From CAVUCE01 sp963739985 (GTDB lineage Bacteria > Bacteroidota > Ignavibacteria > Ignavibacteriales > Ignavibacteriaceae), in the NCBI GenBank assembly GCA_963739985.1, contig CAVUCE010000001.1, positions 62,001-126,000 on the forward strand: a stretch of DNA of 64,000 nt, in the 5' to 3' direction. Every line of letters starts with the position of its first letter. The first letter of the stretch is position 1. Under the pieces are notes generated by a model. The model ran no database searches. It saw only the letters and a list, made by a program, of their open reading frames with translations, and was not told the origin of the DNA. This document shows, in pieces, positions 50,930 to 60,594 of this stretch. The translations under genes and the position numbers were made by a program.

Positions 50930-51843
50930 GTAATGTAGATCTATCCGTAAATGTTGGACCGTTAAAGTTACGAAATCCAATTCTTCTTGCGTCAGGTACT
51001 GTCGGATATGGCAACGAAATTTCAGAGTTTACTGATTTAAGTAAAATCGGCGGAATTGTGACAAAATCGCTCAGTTTGAAACCCAGAAAAGGAAATCCAC
51101 CACAGAGAATTGTTGAAACTCCTGCCGGAATGTTAAATGCTATCGGATTAGCTAATGTAGGCGTTGAAGAATTTCTTAGGGAAAAAATACCATTCCTAAA
51201 AAAACATGATGCTCCTTTAATTTGTAATATTGCCGCAAGTACAGTTGAAGAATATGTTGAGTGCACAAAATTATTGACGGATGAAGAGACTATAAAAGCA
51301 TTCGAAATAAATGTGTCTTGTCCAAATGTAAAAGAAGGCGGGTTGCAATTTGGTAACGATGTTAAAGCCGTGGGTAAGGTAACTGAGAAAGTACGAGCCG
51401 CTACAAATAAACCCGTTATTATAAAGTTATCACCAAACGTTTCATACATTTCGGAATTTGCAAAAGTAGTAAAATCCGAAGGTGGTGATGCCGTTTCAGC
51501 AATAAATACACTTGTAGGGACTTCTTTTAATATCTTTACAAAAAGGCCTAAATTGTTTAATATTAATGGGGGACTTTCGGGACCTGCAATAAAACCGGTT
51601 GCTTTAGCAAAAGTTTTAGAGATTAAACAAAAAGTAGAAATTCCTATAATAGGAATCGGTGGAATCATGAATTGGAAGGATGTAATTGAATTTATGATAG
51701 TCGGCGCATCCGCTATACAAATAGGGACTCTAAATTTTATAAATCCTTCTGCGTCTTCCGAAATATTAAAAGGGCTTGAGGAATATTGCGTTAAAATGGG
51801 AATTAATAAATTGTCAGACTTAACAGCTTCGTATATCATATAA
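50926..51843 (+). CDS. pyrD: Dihydroorotate dehydrogenase, class 1B catalytic subunit
   Basis: Protein of 305 residues, FMN TIM barrel oxidising dihydroorotate in pyrimidine synthesis. The start is NPILLASGTVGYG, and the active-site loop EINVSCPNVKEGG has the Cys base of class 1 enzymes. Other landmarks are KLSPNV, GGLSGPAIKPVAL and IIGIGGIMNWKDVIEFMIVGASAIQIGT. It needs PyrK encoded just upstream. No CDS for other pyrimidine steps is adjacent. Confidence 0.95.
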   Translation: MSNVDLSVNVGPLKLRNPILLASGTVGYGNEISEFTDLSKIGGIVTKSLSLKPRKGNPPQRIVETPAGMLNAIGLANVGVEEFLREKIPFLKKHDAPLICNIAASTVEEYVECTKLLTDEETIKAFEINVSCPNVKEGGLQFGNDVKAVGKVTEKVRAATNKPVIIKLSPNVSYISEFAKVVKSEGGDAVSAINTLVGTSFNIFTKRPKLFNINGGLSGPAIKPVALAKVLEIKQKVEIPIIGIGGIMNWKDVIEFMIVGASAIQIGTLNFINPSASSEILKGLEEYCVKMGINKLSDLTASYII

Positions 51844-51848
51844 TTATA

Positions 51849-53096
51849 ATGAACATTGAAACTGCCTTAGAAAAACTTTTCTCATTACATACTTTTGGAA
51901 TTAAACTGGGACTTGAGAATGTAAAGAATTTTCTTGACCATTTGGGAAATCCTCAACAAAATTTAAGGGCTTTCCATCTTGCTGGATCTAACGGGAAGGG
52001 AAGCACGGCTGCTTTTATAGCAAGCATATTGAGAGAATTTAAATATAAAGTAGGATTATATACATCACCGCATTTTGTGAAATACAATGAAAGAATAAGA
52101 GTCGATGATTATTTAATTCCTGATGAGTACGTTGCTAAATTTTTATCAAAATATTTCGATTATATAGACGAGCACGAACTGACGTTCTTTGAAGTTACAA
52201 CCGCAATAGCATTTAATTATTTTTCAGATGAAAAAGTTGATTATGCCGTAATTGAGACCGGACTCGGAGGTCGGCTGGACGCTACAAATGTTCTTAATCC
52301 GGTAGCAGTAATATTAACTTCACTCAGCCTAGAGCATACAAATATATTAGGAAGTACTTTAAGACAAATTGCATATGAAAAAGCTTCAATAATTAAGCAA
52401 AATCTTAAAGTTTTTACAGGAATTCTTCCTGACGAAGGATATGAGGTTGTTGAAAAAAAGTGTAAAGAAACAAATTCTAATTTATTCAAGCTTTCTGATT
52501 ACACTAATATAAGGAATGATGGCCTGGAACTTTACACGGAGGAATTAGAAATAGATAATTTAGAAACACCTTTAAAGGGCAGTTTCCAAAAATACAATGC
52601 TGCTTTAGCCGCATTAGTCGTTTCTAAAACTATAATATCGGATAACTTTAAAGCCATTGAACATGGTTTTAAGAATGTAATTAAAAACACAGGTATTCAA
52701 GGTAGATATGAGTATAATTGCTCGAATCCTGTAGTTATTTTTGATTCCGCTCATAATACCGATGGCATTAAGAAATTTCTTTCCGAGTTTAATAGAGAAA
52801 GTGGTAATTTCAAAAAGAAAGTTTTACTTTTTGGGGTAATGAAGGACAAATCTATTTCCGAAATGTTAAATTTGTTAAAAGATCAGTTCGATGAAATTCA
52901 TATTACAGAAATTGGATATGAAAGATCTGCAAAGGTAGCTGAATTAAAAAAGTTAGCCGGGGAATTGGGGATTTCTGTTTTACCAGAAGAAAATCCTGTG
53001 GAATTTATCAAAAAGTTTAAATCTAAAGAAAGGGATGATTGTTTAGTTGTCCTGGGAAGTATGTACTTATTAGGAGAAATAAAAACATCGTTATAA
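51849..53096 (+). CDS. folC: Bifunctional folylpolyglutamate synthase / dihydrofolate synthase
   Basis: Protein of 415 residues of the Mur ligase family; it adds glutamate to folates. Landmarks: HLAGSNGKGSTAAFIASIL (P-loop), YTSPHFVKYNERIRVDD, AVIETGLGGRLDATNVLNP, TSLSLEHTNILGSTLRQIAYEKASIIK and FDSAHNTDGIKKFL. Length is normal. It begins 5 bases after pyrD, so it is probably part of the same operon. Confidence 0.93.
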   Translation: MNIETALEKLFSLHTFGIKLGLENVKNFLDHLGNPQQNLRAFHLAGSNGKGSTAAFIASILREFKYKVGLYTSPHFVKYNERIRVDDYLIPDEYVAKFLSKYFDYIDEHELTFFEVTTAIAFNYFSDEKVDYAVIETGLGGRLDATNVLNPVAVILTSLSLEHTNILGSTLRQIAYEKASIIKQNLKVFTGILPDEGYEVVEKKCKETNSNLFKLSDYTNIRNDGLELYTEELEIDNLETPLKGSFQKYNAALAALVVSKTIISDNFKAIEHGFKNVIKNTGIQGRYEYNCSNPVVIFDSAHNTDGIKKFLSEFNRESGNFKKKVLLFGVMKDKSISEMLNLLKDQFDEIHITEIGYERSAKVAELKKLAGELGISVLPEENPVEFIKKFKSKERDDCLVVLGSMYLLGEIKTSL

Positions 53097-53290
53097 AATA
53101 ATATTGCTTGACATTTTTTCATTTTCGATGTAAGTTTAAGATAAACCTCTTGTTCCTTTCACAATTAAACAAGTTTTCATAAAAAATTATATTTTGCCCC
53201 GAGATCATATCCGGATAAAGCCTTTGAAAAATGAATTATAAAATTAGTTAACCAATTATTTATTAAATTAATCTTTTAGGACTATATAGG

Positions 53291-54544
53291 ATGCCAATGG
53301 ACATTTCTGAACTCAAATCGAAAAAGATAGTTGAACTTAATGCTATAGCAAAAGATCTTAACATCTCTGGTTATAGCGATTTGAGGAAACAAGAACTTAT
53401 TTTTAAAATATTAGAAGCACAGACTGCTAAGGATGGACTTACCTTCTCGAAAGGTGTGCTTGAAGTATTACCCGATGGTTATGGATTTCTCCGATCATCA
53501 GATTACAATTATTTACCGTCTCCGGATGATATTTATGTCTCTCCCTCACAAATTAAAAAATTCAGTTTACGTACCGGTGACTTTGTTAGCGGGCAGGTTA
53601 GACCTCCAAAAGAAGGTGAAAGATTTTTCGCTCTTCTTAGGGTAGAAGCTGTAAATGGATTGGAACCTGAAGGTATTAGAGAGCGAACATTATTTGATAA
53701 CCTAACTCCTGTTTATCCAACCAAAAGAATTTCACTTGAATCAGCTCCCGGTGAATACTCAGTAAGAGTAATGGATATGCTTTCACCCATTGGCAAAGGC
53801 CAAAGAGGTTTAATCGTTTCACCACCTAAAAGCGGTAAGACAGTTCTTCTTCAAAAAATCGCTAATTCAATCACTAGAAACCATCCCGAAATAAAACTTA
53901 TTATCCTTTTAATCGATGAACGACCCGAAGAAGTTACTGATATGGAACGTTCCGTTAAAGGTGAAGTTATCAGTTCTACTTTTGATGAACCTGCAGAAAG
54001 ACATGTGCAAGTTGCCGATATGGTAATTGAAAAAGCAAAGCGTTTAGTTGAGGCAAAGGAAGATGTTGTAATTCTTCTTGATAGTATCACTAGGTTAGCT
54101 AGAGCTCATAATATTGTTGTTCCACATAGTGGTAGAATTCTTTCCGGTGGTGTTGATTCAAATGCTCTTCACAAACCAAAAAGATTTTTTGGAGCCGCCC
54201 GTAATACTGAAGACGGTGGAAGTTTGACAATTATTGCAACAGCTTTAATTGATACCGGTAGTCGTATGGATGATGTTATCTTTGAAGAATTTAAAGGTAC
54301 GGGTAATATGGAACTTGTTCTTAACAGAGATTTGAGTGACAGAAGAATATTCCCTGCAATTGATGTCAACCGTTCAGGAACTCGACGTGAAGATTTACTG
54401 ATGAAAGAAGATGATCTAGCTAAGGTTTGGATAATCAGAAAAATTCTTAGTGATTTTACTCCGGTAGAAGCAATGGAATTTTTGCTCGATAAAATCAGAG
54501 GAACTAAGACTAATAAAGAATTCCTGAATAACATGAATAGTTAA
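53291..54544 (+). CDS. rho: Transcription termination factor Rho
   Basis: Protein of 417 residues. It has a Rho N-terminal helical domain (ELKSKKIVELNAIAKDLNIS), an RNA-binding CSD (GFLRSSDYNYLPSPDDIYVS), Walker A (PPKSGKTVLLQKIANSI), Walker B (DVVILLDSITRLARAHN), and Q/R-loop region (GGVDSNALHKPKRFFGAARN). Sequence and size agree with standard Rho. The start may be ATG 53291 or 53297 (two ATG codons, PM between). It lies one base before the next gene, so it shares an mRNA with the M23 peptidase. Confidence 0.97.
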   Translation: MPMDISELKSKKIVELNAIAKDLNISGYSDLRKQELIFKILEAQTAKDGLTFSKGVLEVLPDGYGFLRSSDYNYLPSPDDIYVSPSQIKKFSLRTGDFVSGQVRPPKEGERFFALLRVEAVNGLEPEGIRERTLFDNLTPVYPTKRISLESAPGEYSVRVMDMLSPIGKGQRGLIVSPPKSGKTVLLQKIANSITRNHPEIKLIILLIDERPEEVTDMERSVKGEVISSTFDEPAERHVQVADMVIEKAKRLVEAKEDVVILLDSITRLARAHNIVVPHSGRILSGGVDSNALHKPKRFFGAARNTEDGGSLTIIATALIDTGSRMDDVIFEEFKGTGNMELVLNRDLSDRRIFPAIDVNRSGTRREDLLMKEDDLAKVWIIRKILSDFTPVEAMEFLLDKIRGTKTNKEFLNNMNS

Positions 54545-54545
54545 T

Positions 54546-56867
54546 ATGGAACCTTCTAGTAAGGGGATCAATTTTTATACAATTCTTTTAACCTTTATCC
54601 TGTTGGGAATTTCAGAGTCTTATTCTCAACAGGATACTATTTCATATCTTTGGCCTATTGCTCCTATGACAACTCAAAGGGAGATCGGTGGCACATTCGG
54701 GGAATATAGAAGTACTTCCGTCAACGGTCATTTTCATAACGGAACAGATGTTGGCGCGGCTGCAGGTACTCCTGTGCTTGCGGTTTTGGCGGGAACCGTT
54801 GCGTACGCATATGATGATGGTAATACAGGTTATGATTCTTACGTAAGAGTTACATCCATAATTGACGGAAAATCAAAAAACTTAACTTATTACCATACAC
54901 GCCCCGTTGTTTCTGTTGGGCAGCATGTTGATGTTGGACAACAAATTTCTACAATCGCAATAGATCACGTTCATATAATTGATTATAGGTGGGGAGCATA
55001 TAACCTAGCTAATGCTCAATTAAATGCTCTACGACCTGATGGCGGAATTATCAGCTATAAAGATACTTGGAAGCCGCATATCAGATATGTGAAATTCTTT
55101 TTAGATAATAGTAATACTGAGTTAGATCCAAACTCGATCGGAAGTAAAGTTGATATAATTTCACACGTTCAAGAAGTAAATGGATTAGCTTCATCTTCTC
55201 AGAATAACGGAACTTATATTTTGGGTTATAAAATATTATCTGCAGATAAACAAACCGTTGTTTACAATCCCCCTGACGATGGTGTAAGATATACCTATTA
55301 TAATTTACCTTCTAATTCATATGTGAATGTGAATTATTATCAGCCGCTTTCAAATACAAGTACGCACGTTTACATTGTTACGAACGGAACAGGTTCATCG
55401 GATGTAGCAAAAACTCAAGTAGTTAAAAATAATTACTGGGATGCCGACGCTTATCCTTACGGAAAGTATGTGGTTATGGTATTTACAAAAGATACGAGAG
55501 GAAACGCGGATACAGTTTATATCCCAATCACAACTAAGCAACTTGATTTACAAGCTCCCGAAGCTCCTAAGCTGCTCAGTATTAAAAATGATTCTAGTTC
55601 TTATTTCTCGCTTAAATGGAAAACCTCATCTGCTCCGGACTTAAAAGGATATAGATCATATTATAGTGTAAATGGAACGGGATTTCAGATTAGAAGTAAT
55701 GAAAGCATATTAACACCGGATTTAACTTCGTTTCAGTATTCATATTCCCAAAAGAACCCATTGTTTCTAAGGCTGACTGCCGTGGACACGGCAAACTTAA
55801 CAAATGAGAGTTTGCAATCAGATACTTATGGAATTAGAATGCTTGATGACAATAATAATATATTAATTGTTGATGGTTTTGCAAGATATAAACAAACCGG
55901 CGATTGGAAATATCCATATAATAATTTTGTTGTACCTCATGCTCAATCATTTAATTTAAGCTTTGAGAGTTGTTCAAATAGCGAAATAGACTCAGGATAT
56001 TTTAATCTTAATGATTACAATATGGTTATTTGGATACTCGGTGATGCCTCTGTCGACGATACGACTTTAACATATCAAGAACAAAATTTGATAAAATCAT
56101 ATTTAGAAAACGGCGGAAAACTTTTTGTATCCGGTTCAAATATTGCGTGGGATTTAGAAGGAGCTCCTTCCGCAAATGATACTACAAAAGCCTTTCTTCA
56201 TGATTATTTAAAAGCAAAATTTTCAAAGAATACCTCAAGTTTTCGTGTGATTAATGGGAATGATTCTACATACTTTAATAACCTAGTATTTAATTTTGGA
56301 CTTACTTATGCTAACTCACCTTATAATGTTACTTCGCCTGATGAAATTGAAGCTTATGGAGGAAGCCAAACTATTTTAAGGTACAACGATCAGAACACAG
56401 CAGGTATACAATATTCCGGAAAATTCGGATCATCTTCTAAAGAGGGACAAATAGTATATCTTGCGGTCCCTTTTGAATCAATCGGAGACGCCACTGTTCG
56501 AAAAAATATCATGAATGATGCATTGACATATTTCGGACTGGTAGAACCTTCAGCAGTTAAAGATGAAAATATTACACCCGGCAAATTCGAATTAGCTCAG
56601 AATTATCCAAATCCATTTAATCCAAGTACAAAGATTAGATTTTCGATTCCGGAAGCCGGTTTTGTTAAGTTGAAAATTTATGACATGCTTGGCAGAGAAC
56701 TTCAGATTTTACTAAATCATAAAATGGATAGTGGAGTTCACGAAATTAATTTTAATGCATCAAACCTTTCCAGCGGAGTTTATCTTTATCGCGTTGATGT
56801 TTTTGACAATTCTGGGAAAAATATTACAATGTATTCATCAACTAAAAAAATGATCCTTTTAAAATAA
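54546..56867 (+). CDS. Secreted M23 family peptidase with T9SS sorting domain
   Basis: Protein of 773 residues. The signal peptide is near 8-28 (NFYTILLTFILLGISES). An M23 (LytM-type) domain follows: HFHNGTDVGAAAGTPVLAV, YYHTRP and HVHIIDYRWG hold the zinc-ligand histidines and Asp. After it are beta-rich modules (Fn3-like near 340-430, KLLSIKNDSSSYFSLKWKTS), a class I amidotransferase-like segment (about 435-670, with YNMVIWILGDASVDD) and a C-terminal sorting domain (LAQNYPNPFNPSTKIRFSI to TKKMILLK). It would be exported by the T9SS and could cut peptidoglycan or proteins outside. It starts one base after rho. Confidence 0.88.
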   Translation: MEPSSKGINFYTILLTFILLGISESYSQQDTISYLWPIAPMTTQREIGGTFGEYRSTSVNGHFHNGTDVGAAAGTPVLAVLAGTVAYAYDDGNTGYDSYVRVTSIIDGKSKNLTYYHTRPVVSVGQHVDVGQQISTIAIDHVHIIDYRWGAYNLANAQLNALRPDGGIISYKDTWKPHIRYVKFFLDNSNTELDPNSIGSKVDIISHVQEVNGLASSSQNNGTYILGYKILSADKQTVVYNPPDDGVRYTYYNLPSNSYVNVNYYQPLSNTSTHVYIVTNGTGSSDVAKTQVVKNNYWDADAYPYGKYVVMVFTKDTRGNADTVYIPITTKQLDLQAPEAPKLLSIKNDSSSYFSLKWKTSSAPDLKGYRSYYSVNGTGFQIRSNESILTPDLTSFQYSYSQKNPLFLRLTAVDTANLTNESLQSDTYGIRMLDDNNNILIVDGFARYKQTGDWKYPYNNFVVPHAQSFNLSFESCSNSEIDSGYFNLNDYNMVIWILGDASVDDTTLTYQEQNLIKSYLENGGKLFVSGSNIAWDLEGAPSANDTTKAFLHDYLKAKFSKNTSSFRVINGNDSTYFNNLVFNFGLTYANSPYNVTSPDEIEAYGGSQTILRYNDQNTAGIQYSGKFGSSSKEGQIVYLAVPFESIGDATVRKNIMNDALTYFGLVEPSAVKDENITPGKFELAQNYPNPFNPSTKIRFSIPEAGFVKLKIYDMLGRELQILLNHKMDSGVHEINFNASNLSSGVYLYRVDVFDNSGKNITMYSSTKKMILLK

Positions 56868-56926
56868 ATTCTTTCCTTGAATAGTTGTGTAACTATAATA
56901 GTCTTGCATACTTAAATTATCTTTAT

Positions 56927-58193
56927 ATGTTTATGTATAAAAAAGTGAAGAAATATTTATTTTTTATTTTAGTTCTAGCAACAACGGTTTATTCTCAACC
57001 GAGGATGAACGTTTTACAATCCGAATACCATATATTCCCGAACGATACTTCAGTAACAGTTTATTATTCATATAGAATAGCTTATAATAGATTTGTTTTT
57101 ATAAAAAACGATGATGAATATAATGCAAAATATAGGCTTGCAATTGAAGTAACGGATAGTCTTGGCAATCATATCGATAGACAAATTGAAGAATCCAAGA
57201 TTACCACAAAACAATTTAAATACACAGACTCTAAAGATTCTTATGTTCAAGGTTTAATCAAATTTAAGCTTCCCTACGGAGAAATATAACTTCTCCCCTA
57301 TACTAACTGATTTGGATTCTGAAAGGGAAGCGAAGCTTGAAGAAACTTTTGTAAATGCTTCTGTAAAAGAATTAAAAAACTATCGTGCCCCGATTATAGT
57401 TAACTCTAAAAAGATAAGTTGTAATTCATCAATAAAATATGAACTTACTAATTATGACGGAGCGGTACCTTTCAGCGAAACGAATTATAGTTTTTTATTC
57501 CCTGTTCAAGATACTTCACTAAACAAATTGTTTGTAAAAATTGTATCCGATAACGACACTTTATTTGATGGAAGTTTGCATGACTCATTTGTTTCCGGAA
57601 TTTCTTTTGATACTTGTGCCGGTTATATTTTAATTGGAGAGGGAAACTCGACAACACGCAACTTCGTATTAAATAATATTTCAAACAAATTACCCGAAGG
57701 CGTATTTAATATTTTTATTTCTTCGGAGAAGGATTTTAAGAATAAAAAAACATTTAGCTATGAAGTTAGATGGTTTGATAAACCTTTCTTATTGATCGAT
57801 CCTGAAGTTGCCATTAAGTTACTAAAATTTATTGAAACAGATTCTGTGGTTGATAAATTGTTAGATGCAGATTCAGATAATTATTATAAGGTACTTAATA
57901 AGTATTGGAAGAAGTATGATCCGACTCCCGAAACACTGTATAACCCTGTGATGAACGAATTCTATAGAAGAGCCGATTATGCTACAAAAAATTTTGCTAC
58001 TCTTTCGGGTAAAAGTGGATTAAAAACTGATCGTGGTCAAATATTCCTTAAATATGGTGTACCTGCAAAAATAGAAAGAACGTCGAACAGTCTTGGTAGA
58101 GTTGTGGAAAAATGGATATTTGACAAGCCACAGCGAACTTTTGTATTTGTAGATGAAGATGGAACCGGAACTTTTCATTTGAAAAAAGGATGA
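56927..58193 (+). pseudogene. GWxTD domain protein interrupted by a one-base insertion
   Basis: The gene starts at ATG 56927 or 56933 (MYKKVKKYLFFILVLATTVYSQ, signal peptide). The first frame runs to KLPYGEI and TAA at 57287-57289. The continuation in another phase reads YNFSPILTDLDSEREAKLEE and goes on to 58193. Removing one A from GAAATAT (about 57282-57284) makes LPYGEYNFSPIL and joins both. The C-terminal part (about 170-290 of the second frame) is the GWxTD domain: YWKKYDPTPETLYNPVMNEFYRRADYATKNFA, GLKTDRGQIFLKYGVP and EKWIFDKPQRTFVFVDEDG. It overlaps pdxA by 4 bases. Confidence 0.8.
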
Positions 58194-59191
58194 TGAATAA
58201 ATTTGTATTTACTTGCGGGGACACAAACGGCATTGGTCCCGAAATTGTTATTAAATTGCTGAACAAAATTCACAACAAAAAAAATAATTCGTACTATTTT
58301 ATCTGTCCGGAAAATGTAATTCAACAAGAATTCACTAAGACCAAACCAAAATTTAAATATAATATAGTCAATAAATTTAATGAAGATTATCACGATGTTG
58401 TAAATATAATCTCATTAAAAAATACTCGAATAAATAAAGGTAAAGCTACTAAATACTCCGGTGAAGCATCATTCCGCGCTATAAAATATTCCGCCGAATT
58501 ACTTATAAACAATAAGGCTGATGCTGTTATTACTGCGCCAATATCAAAAAATGCTATTCATCTTGCCGGTTATAATTTCCCCGGGCATACCGAAATGTAT
58601 GCAGAATGGTGCGGTGAAAAAAAATTTGTAATGATGTTCTTATCAAAAAAAATAAATGCTGCTTTGCTTACAATTCATGAACCTATTTCTAAAATCCCAT
58701 TGCTTATTACACGAAAAAGAATTGTTGATATATTGACAGTTGTTGAAAGATCGTTAAAAGATGATTTATTAATTGATGCACCAAGAATTGCTTTATTAGG
58801 TTTAAACCCACATGCGGGCGAAGAGGGAATTATAGGAATTGAAGAAGAAAAAATTATAAAACCGCTTTTAAGAGAAAACAAAAGACTAAAATTGGTAGCA
58901 GGCCCATTTTCACCGGATGCATTTTTTGGAAATCAAATGTTTAAAAATTACGATGTTGTTATAGGAATGTATCACGATCAGGTTTTAATCCCATTTAAAT
59001 TGATGAATTTTGGAAAGGGTGTTAATTTTACCGCTGGATTACCGATAGTAAGAACATCTCCTGATCACGGTGTTGCTTATGATATTGCCGGAAAAGGCAT
59101 GGCTGATGAATCAAGTATACTTGAAGCTTTTTACTATGCTGAAAAGATTGTTAAAAACAGAAGAAAAAATGCTAAGAAAAAAGAAAATTAA
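58190..59191 (+). CDS. pdxA: 4-hydroxythreonine-4-phosphate dehydrogenase
   Basis: Protein of 333 residues of the PdxA family, acting in pyridoxal phosphate synthesis by the DXP-dependent route. Landmarks: FTCGDTNGIGPEIVIKLL, YSGEASFRAIKYSAELL, AVITAPISKNAIHLAGYNFPGHTEMYAEWCG, GLNPHAGEEGIIGIEE, GPFSPDAFF, VIGMYHDQVLIPFKLMNFGKGVNFTAGLPIVRTSPDHGVAYDIAGKG. Zinc ligands are the histidines in PGHTEMY, YHDQV and SPDHG. The start overlaps the GWxTD gene end, and the end overlaps the methyltransferase start by 21 bases. Confidence 0.95.
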   Translation: MMNKFVFTCGDTNGIGPEIVIKLLNKIHNKKNNSYYFICPENVIQQEFTKTKPKFKYNIVNKFNEDYHDVVNIISLKNTRINKGKATKYSGEASFRAIKYSAELLINNKADAVITAPISKNAIHLAGYNFPGHTEMYAEWCGEKKFVMMFLSKKINAALLTIHEPISKIPLLITRKRIVDILTVVERSLKDDLLIDAPRIALLGLNPHAGEEGIIGIEEEKIIKPLLRENKRLKLVAGPFSPDAFFGNQMFKNYDVVIGMYHDQVLIPFKLMNFGKGVNFTAGLPIVRTSPDHGVAYDIAGKGMADESSILEAFYYAEKIVKNRRKNAKKKEN

Positions 59192-59906
59192 AAGTTACGA
59201 GAGTCTTCCGATAATTTATGAACATATAATGCGACTTGTCCATTATGATGAATGGGCTGAATACATTTATGGTTTATCTAAAGACTTTGTAAAAAAGAAT
59301 CCAAAAGTATTGGAACTAGGGGCCGGGAATTGTAAGCTTGCAAATCATCTTAAGAATAAATTTCCTAATATCATTGCAACTGATTTATCAAAAAATATGT
59401 TAATTACTGATGCTGTAGAAAATAAATTACCTAAAGTATGCGCTGATATGACGAAGTTGCCATTTAAATCAAAATTTGATTTAATATTTAGTACATTTGA
59501 TAGTGTTAATTATTTAACAAGTACGAAAAAATTGAATATGCTATTTTCTGAGGTGAAAGAGTTACTAAATGATGACGGCGTATTTACATTCGATATAAGT
59601 TTGGAAAAAAATAGTTACAAGCATTCTCGTATAGCTAATAGAACTGGTACGGTTAACGGCGTAAGATATGAGCAAACCAGTAACTATAATTCTGCAAATC
59701 GAATTCATAAAAATATATTTAAACTAAAGTATCTCAATGGAAAAACTGTCACCGAGATTCATAAACAAAAAATTTATCAGTTTGAAGAATACTTTAAACA
59801 ACTTGATCTTGCTGGAATGTATGTTGTAAAATGTTATAACGCATTTACTTTTTCTGATGGTAATAGCCGATCAGCAAGACTGCAATTTATAACTAAGAAG
59901 TACTAA
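59171..59906 (+). CDS. SAM-dependent methyltransferase
   Basis: From ATG 59171 the protein is 244 residues. It has motif I in PKVLELGAGNCKLANHLK, motif II-like IIATDLSKNML and motif IV-like FDLIFSTFDSVNYLTS, so it is a class I methyltransferase (Methyltransf_25/11 type). The C-terminal region contains FRKLxLxG-like HKQKIYQFEEYFKQLDLAGMYVVKCYNAFTF, found in small-molecule methyltransferases. The longer reading from 59070 overlaps pdxA and is rejected. It is followed 4 bases later by ftsE. Substrate unknown. Confidence 0.85.
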
Positions 59907-59910
59907 ATAA

Positions 59911-60594
59911 ATGTTATCATTCACCAATGTAGATTATAATTATCCTAATCAATCGGTATTTTCAAATTTGAATATGCAGATGGAAGCCGGAGATTTTTGT
60001 TTCTTAATAGGGAAGAGCGGTTCGGGTAAAAGTACACTGCTTCAATTGATTTATATGAATATCTTGCCTCAAGGCGGAATTGTTCAATTTGGCGAATTTG
60101 ATTCTAATACCATAAAACCTAGAAATCTTCCGTTTCTAAGAAGAAAACTCGGCATAATATTTCAAGAATTTCGTTTGCTCAAGGATAGAAATATTTATGA
60201 TAATCTAACCTTTGTCCTTGATGTTACGAATGTTTCATCCAGAGAAATAAAAAAGAAAGTGAATGATGCGCTTACCGATGTTGGTTTATCCCATAAAAAA
60301 TATAGTATGCCTAATCAATTATCAGGCGGCGAACAACAACGTATAGCAATTGCCAGAGCCATTATAAATGAACCAATGTTAATTTTAGCAGATGAGCCAA
60401 CCGGAAATCTGGATCCGGAAACCTCCGGTGAAATAGTGGATATAATAAAAAAAATAAATCAGCGTGGAACAGCTGTTTTATTCGCTACTCATAATTATGA
60501 TATTGTAAAAAAAAATAGCGCAAAGATTATTAAACTCGAAGAAGGGCGAGCATTTAAAGCTGTAATTAAACAGAAATCGGAAAATCAGAATTAG
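59911..60594 (+). CDS. ftsE: Cell-division ABC transporter ATP-binding protein FtsE
   Basis: Protein of 227 residues. Walker A IGKSGSGKSTLLQLIYM, signature LSGGEQQRIAIARAI, and Walker B MLILADEPTGNLDP. The FtsE-specific strings MLSFTNVDYNYPN at the start and FLRRKLGIIFQEFRLLKDRNIYDNL make FtsE more likely than LolD or MacB. FtsE works with the membrane protein FtsX, which regulates peptidoglycan hydrolases at the septum. No ftsX is downstream; the convergent adk gene overlaps the end by 29 bases. FtsX should lie elsewhere. Confidence 0.88.
   Translation: MLSFTNVDYNYPNQSVFSNLNMQMEAGDFCFLIGKSGSGKSTLLQLIYMNILPQGGIVQFGEFDSNTIKPRNLPFLRRKLGIIFQEFRLLKDRNIYDNLTFVLDVTNVSSREIKKKVNDALTDVGLSHKKYSMPNQLSGGEQQRIAIARAIINEPMLILADEPTGNLDPETSGEIVDIIKKINQRGTAVLFATHNYDIVKKNSAKIIKLEEGRAFKAVIKQKSENQN

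Noticed and set aside
59070..59170. Upstream extension of the methyltransferase
   Set aside because: The 33 extra residues are pdxA read in another phase and do not belong to a methyltransferase.
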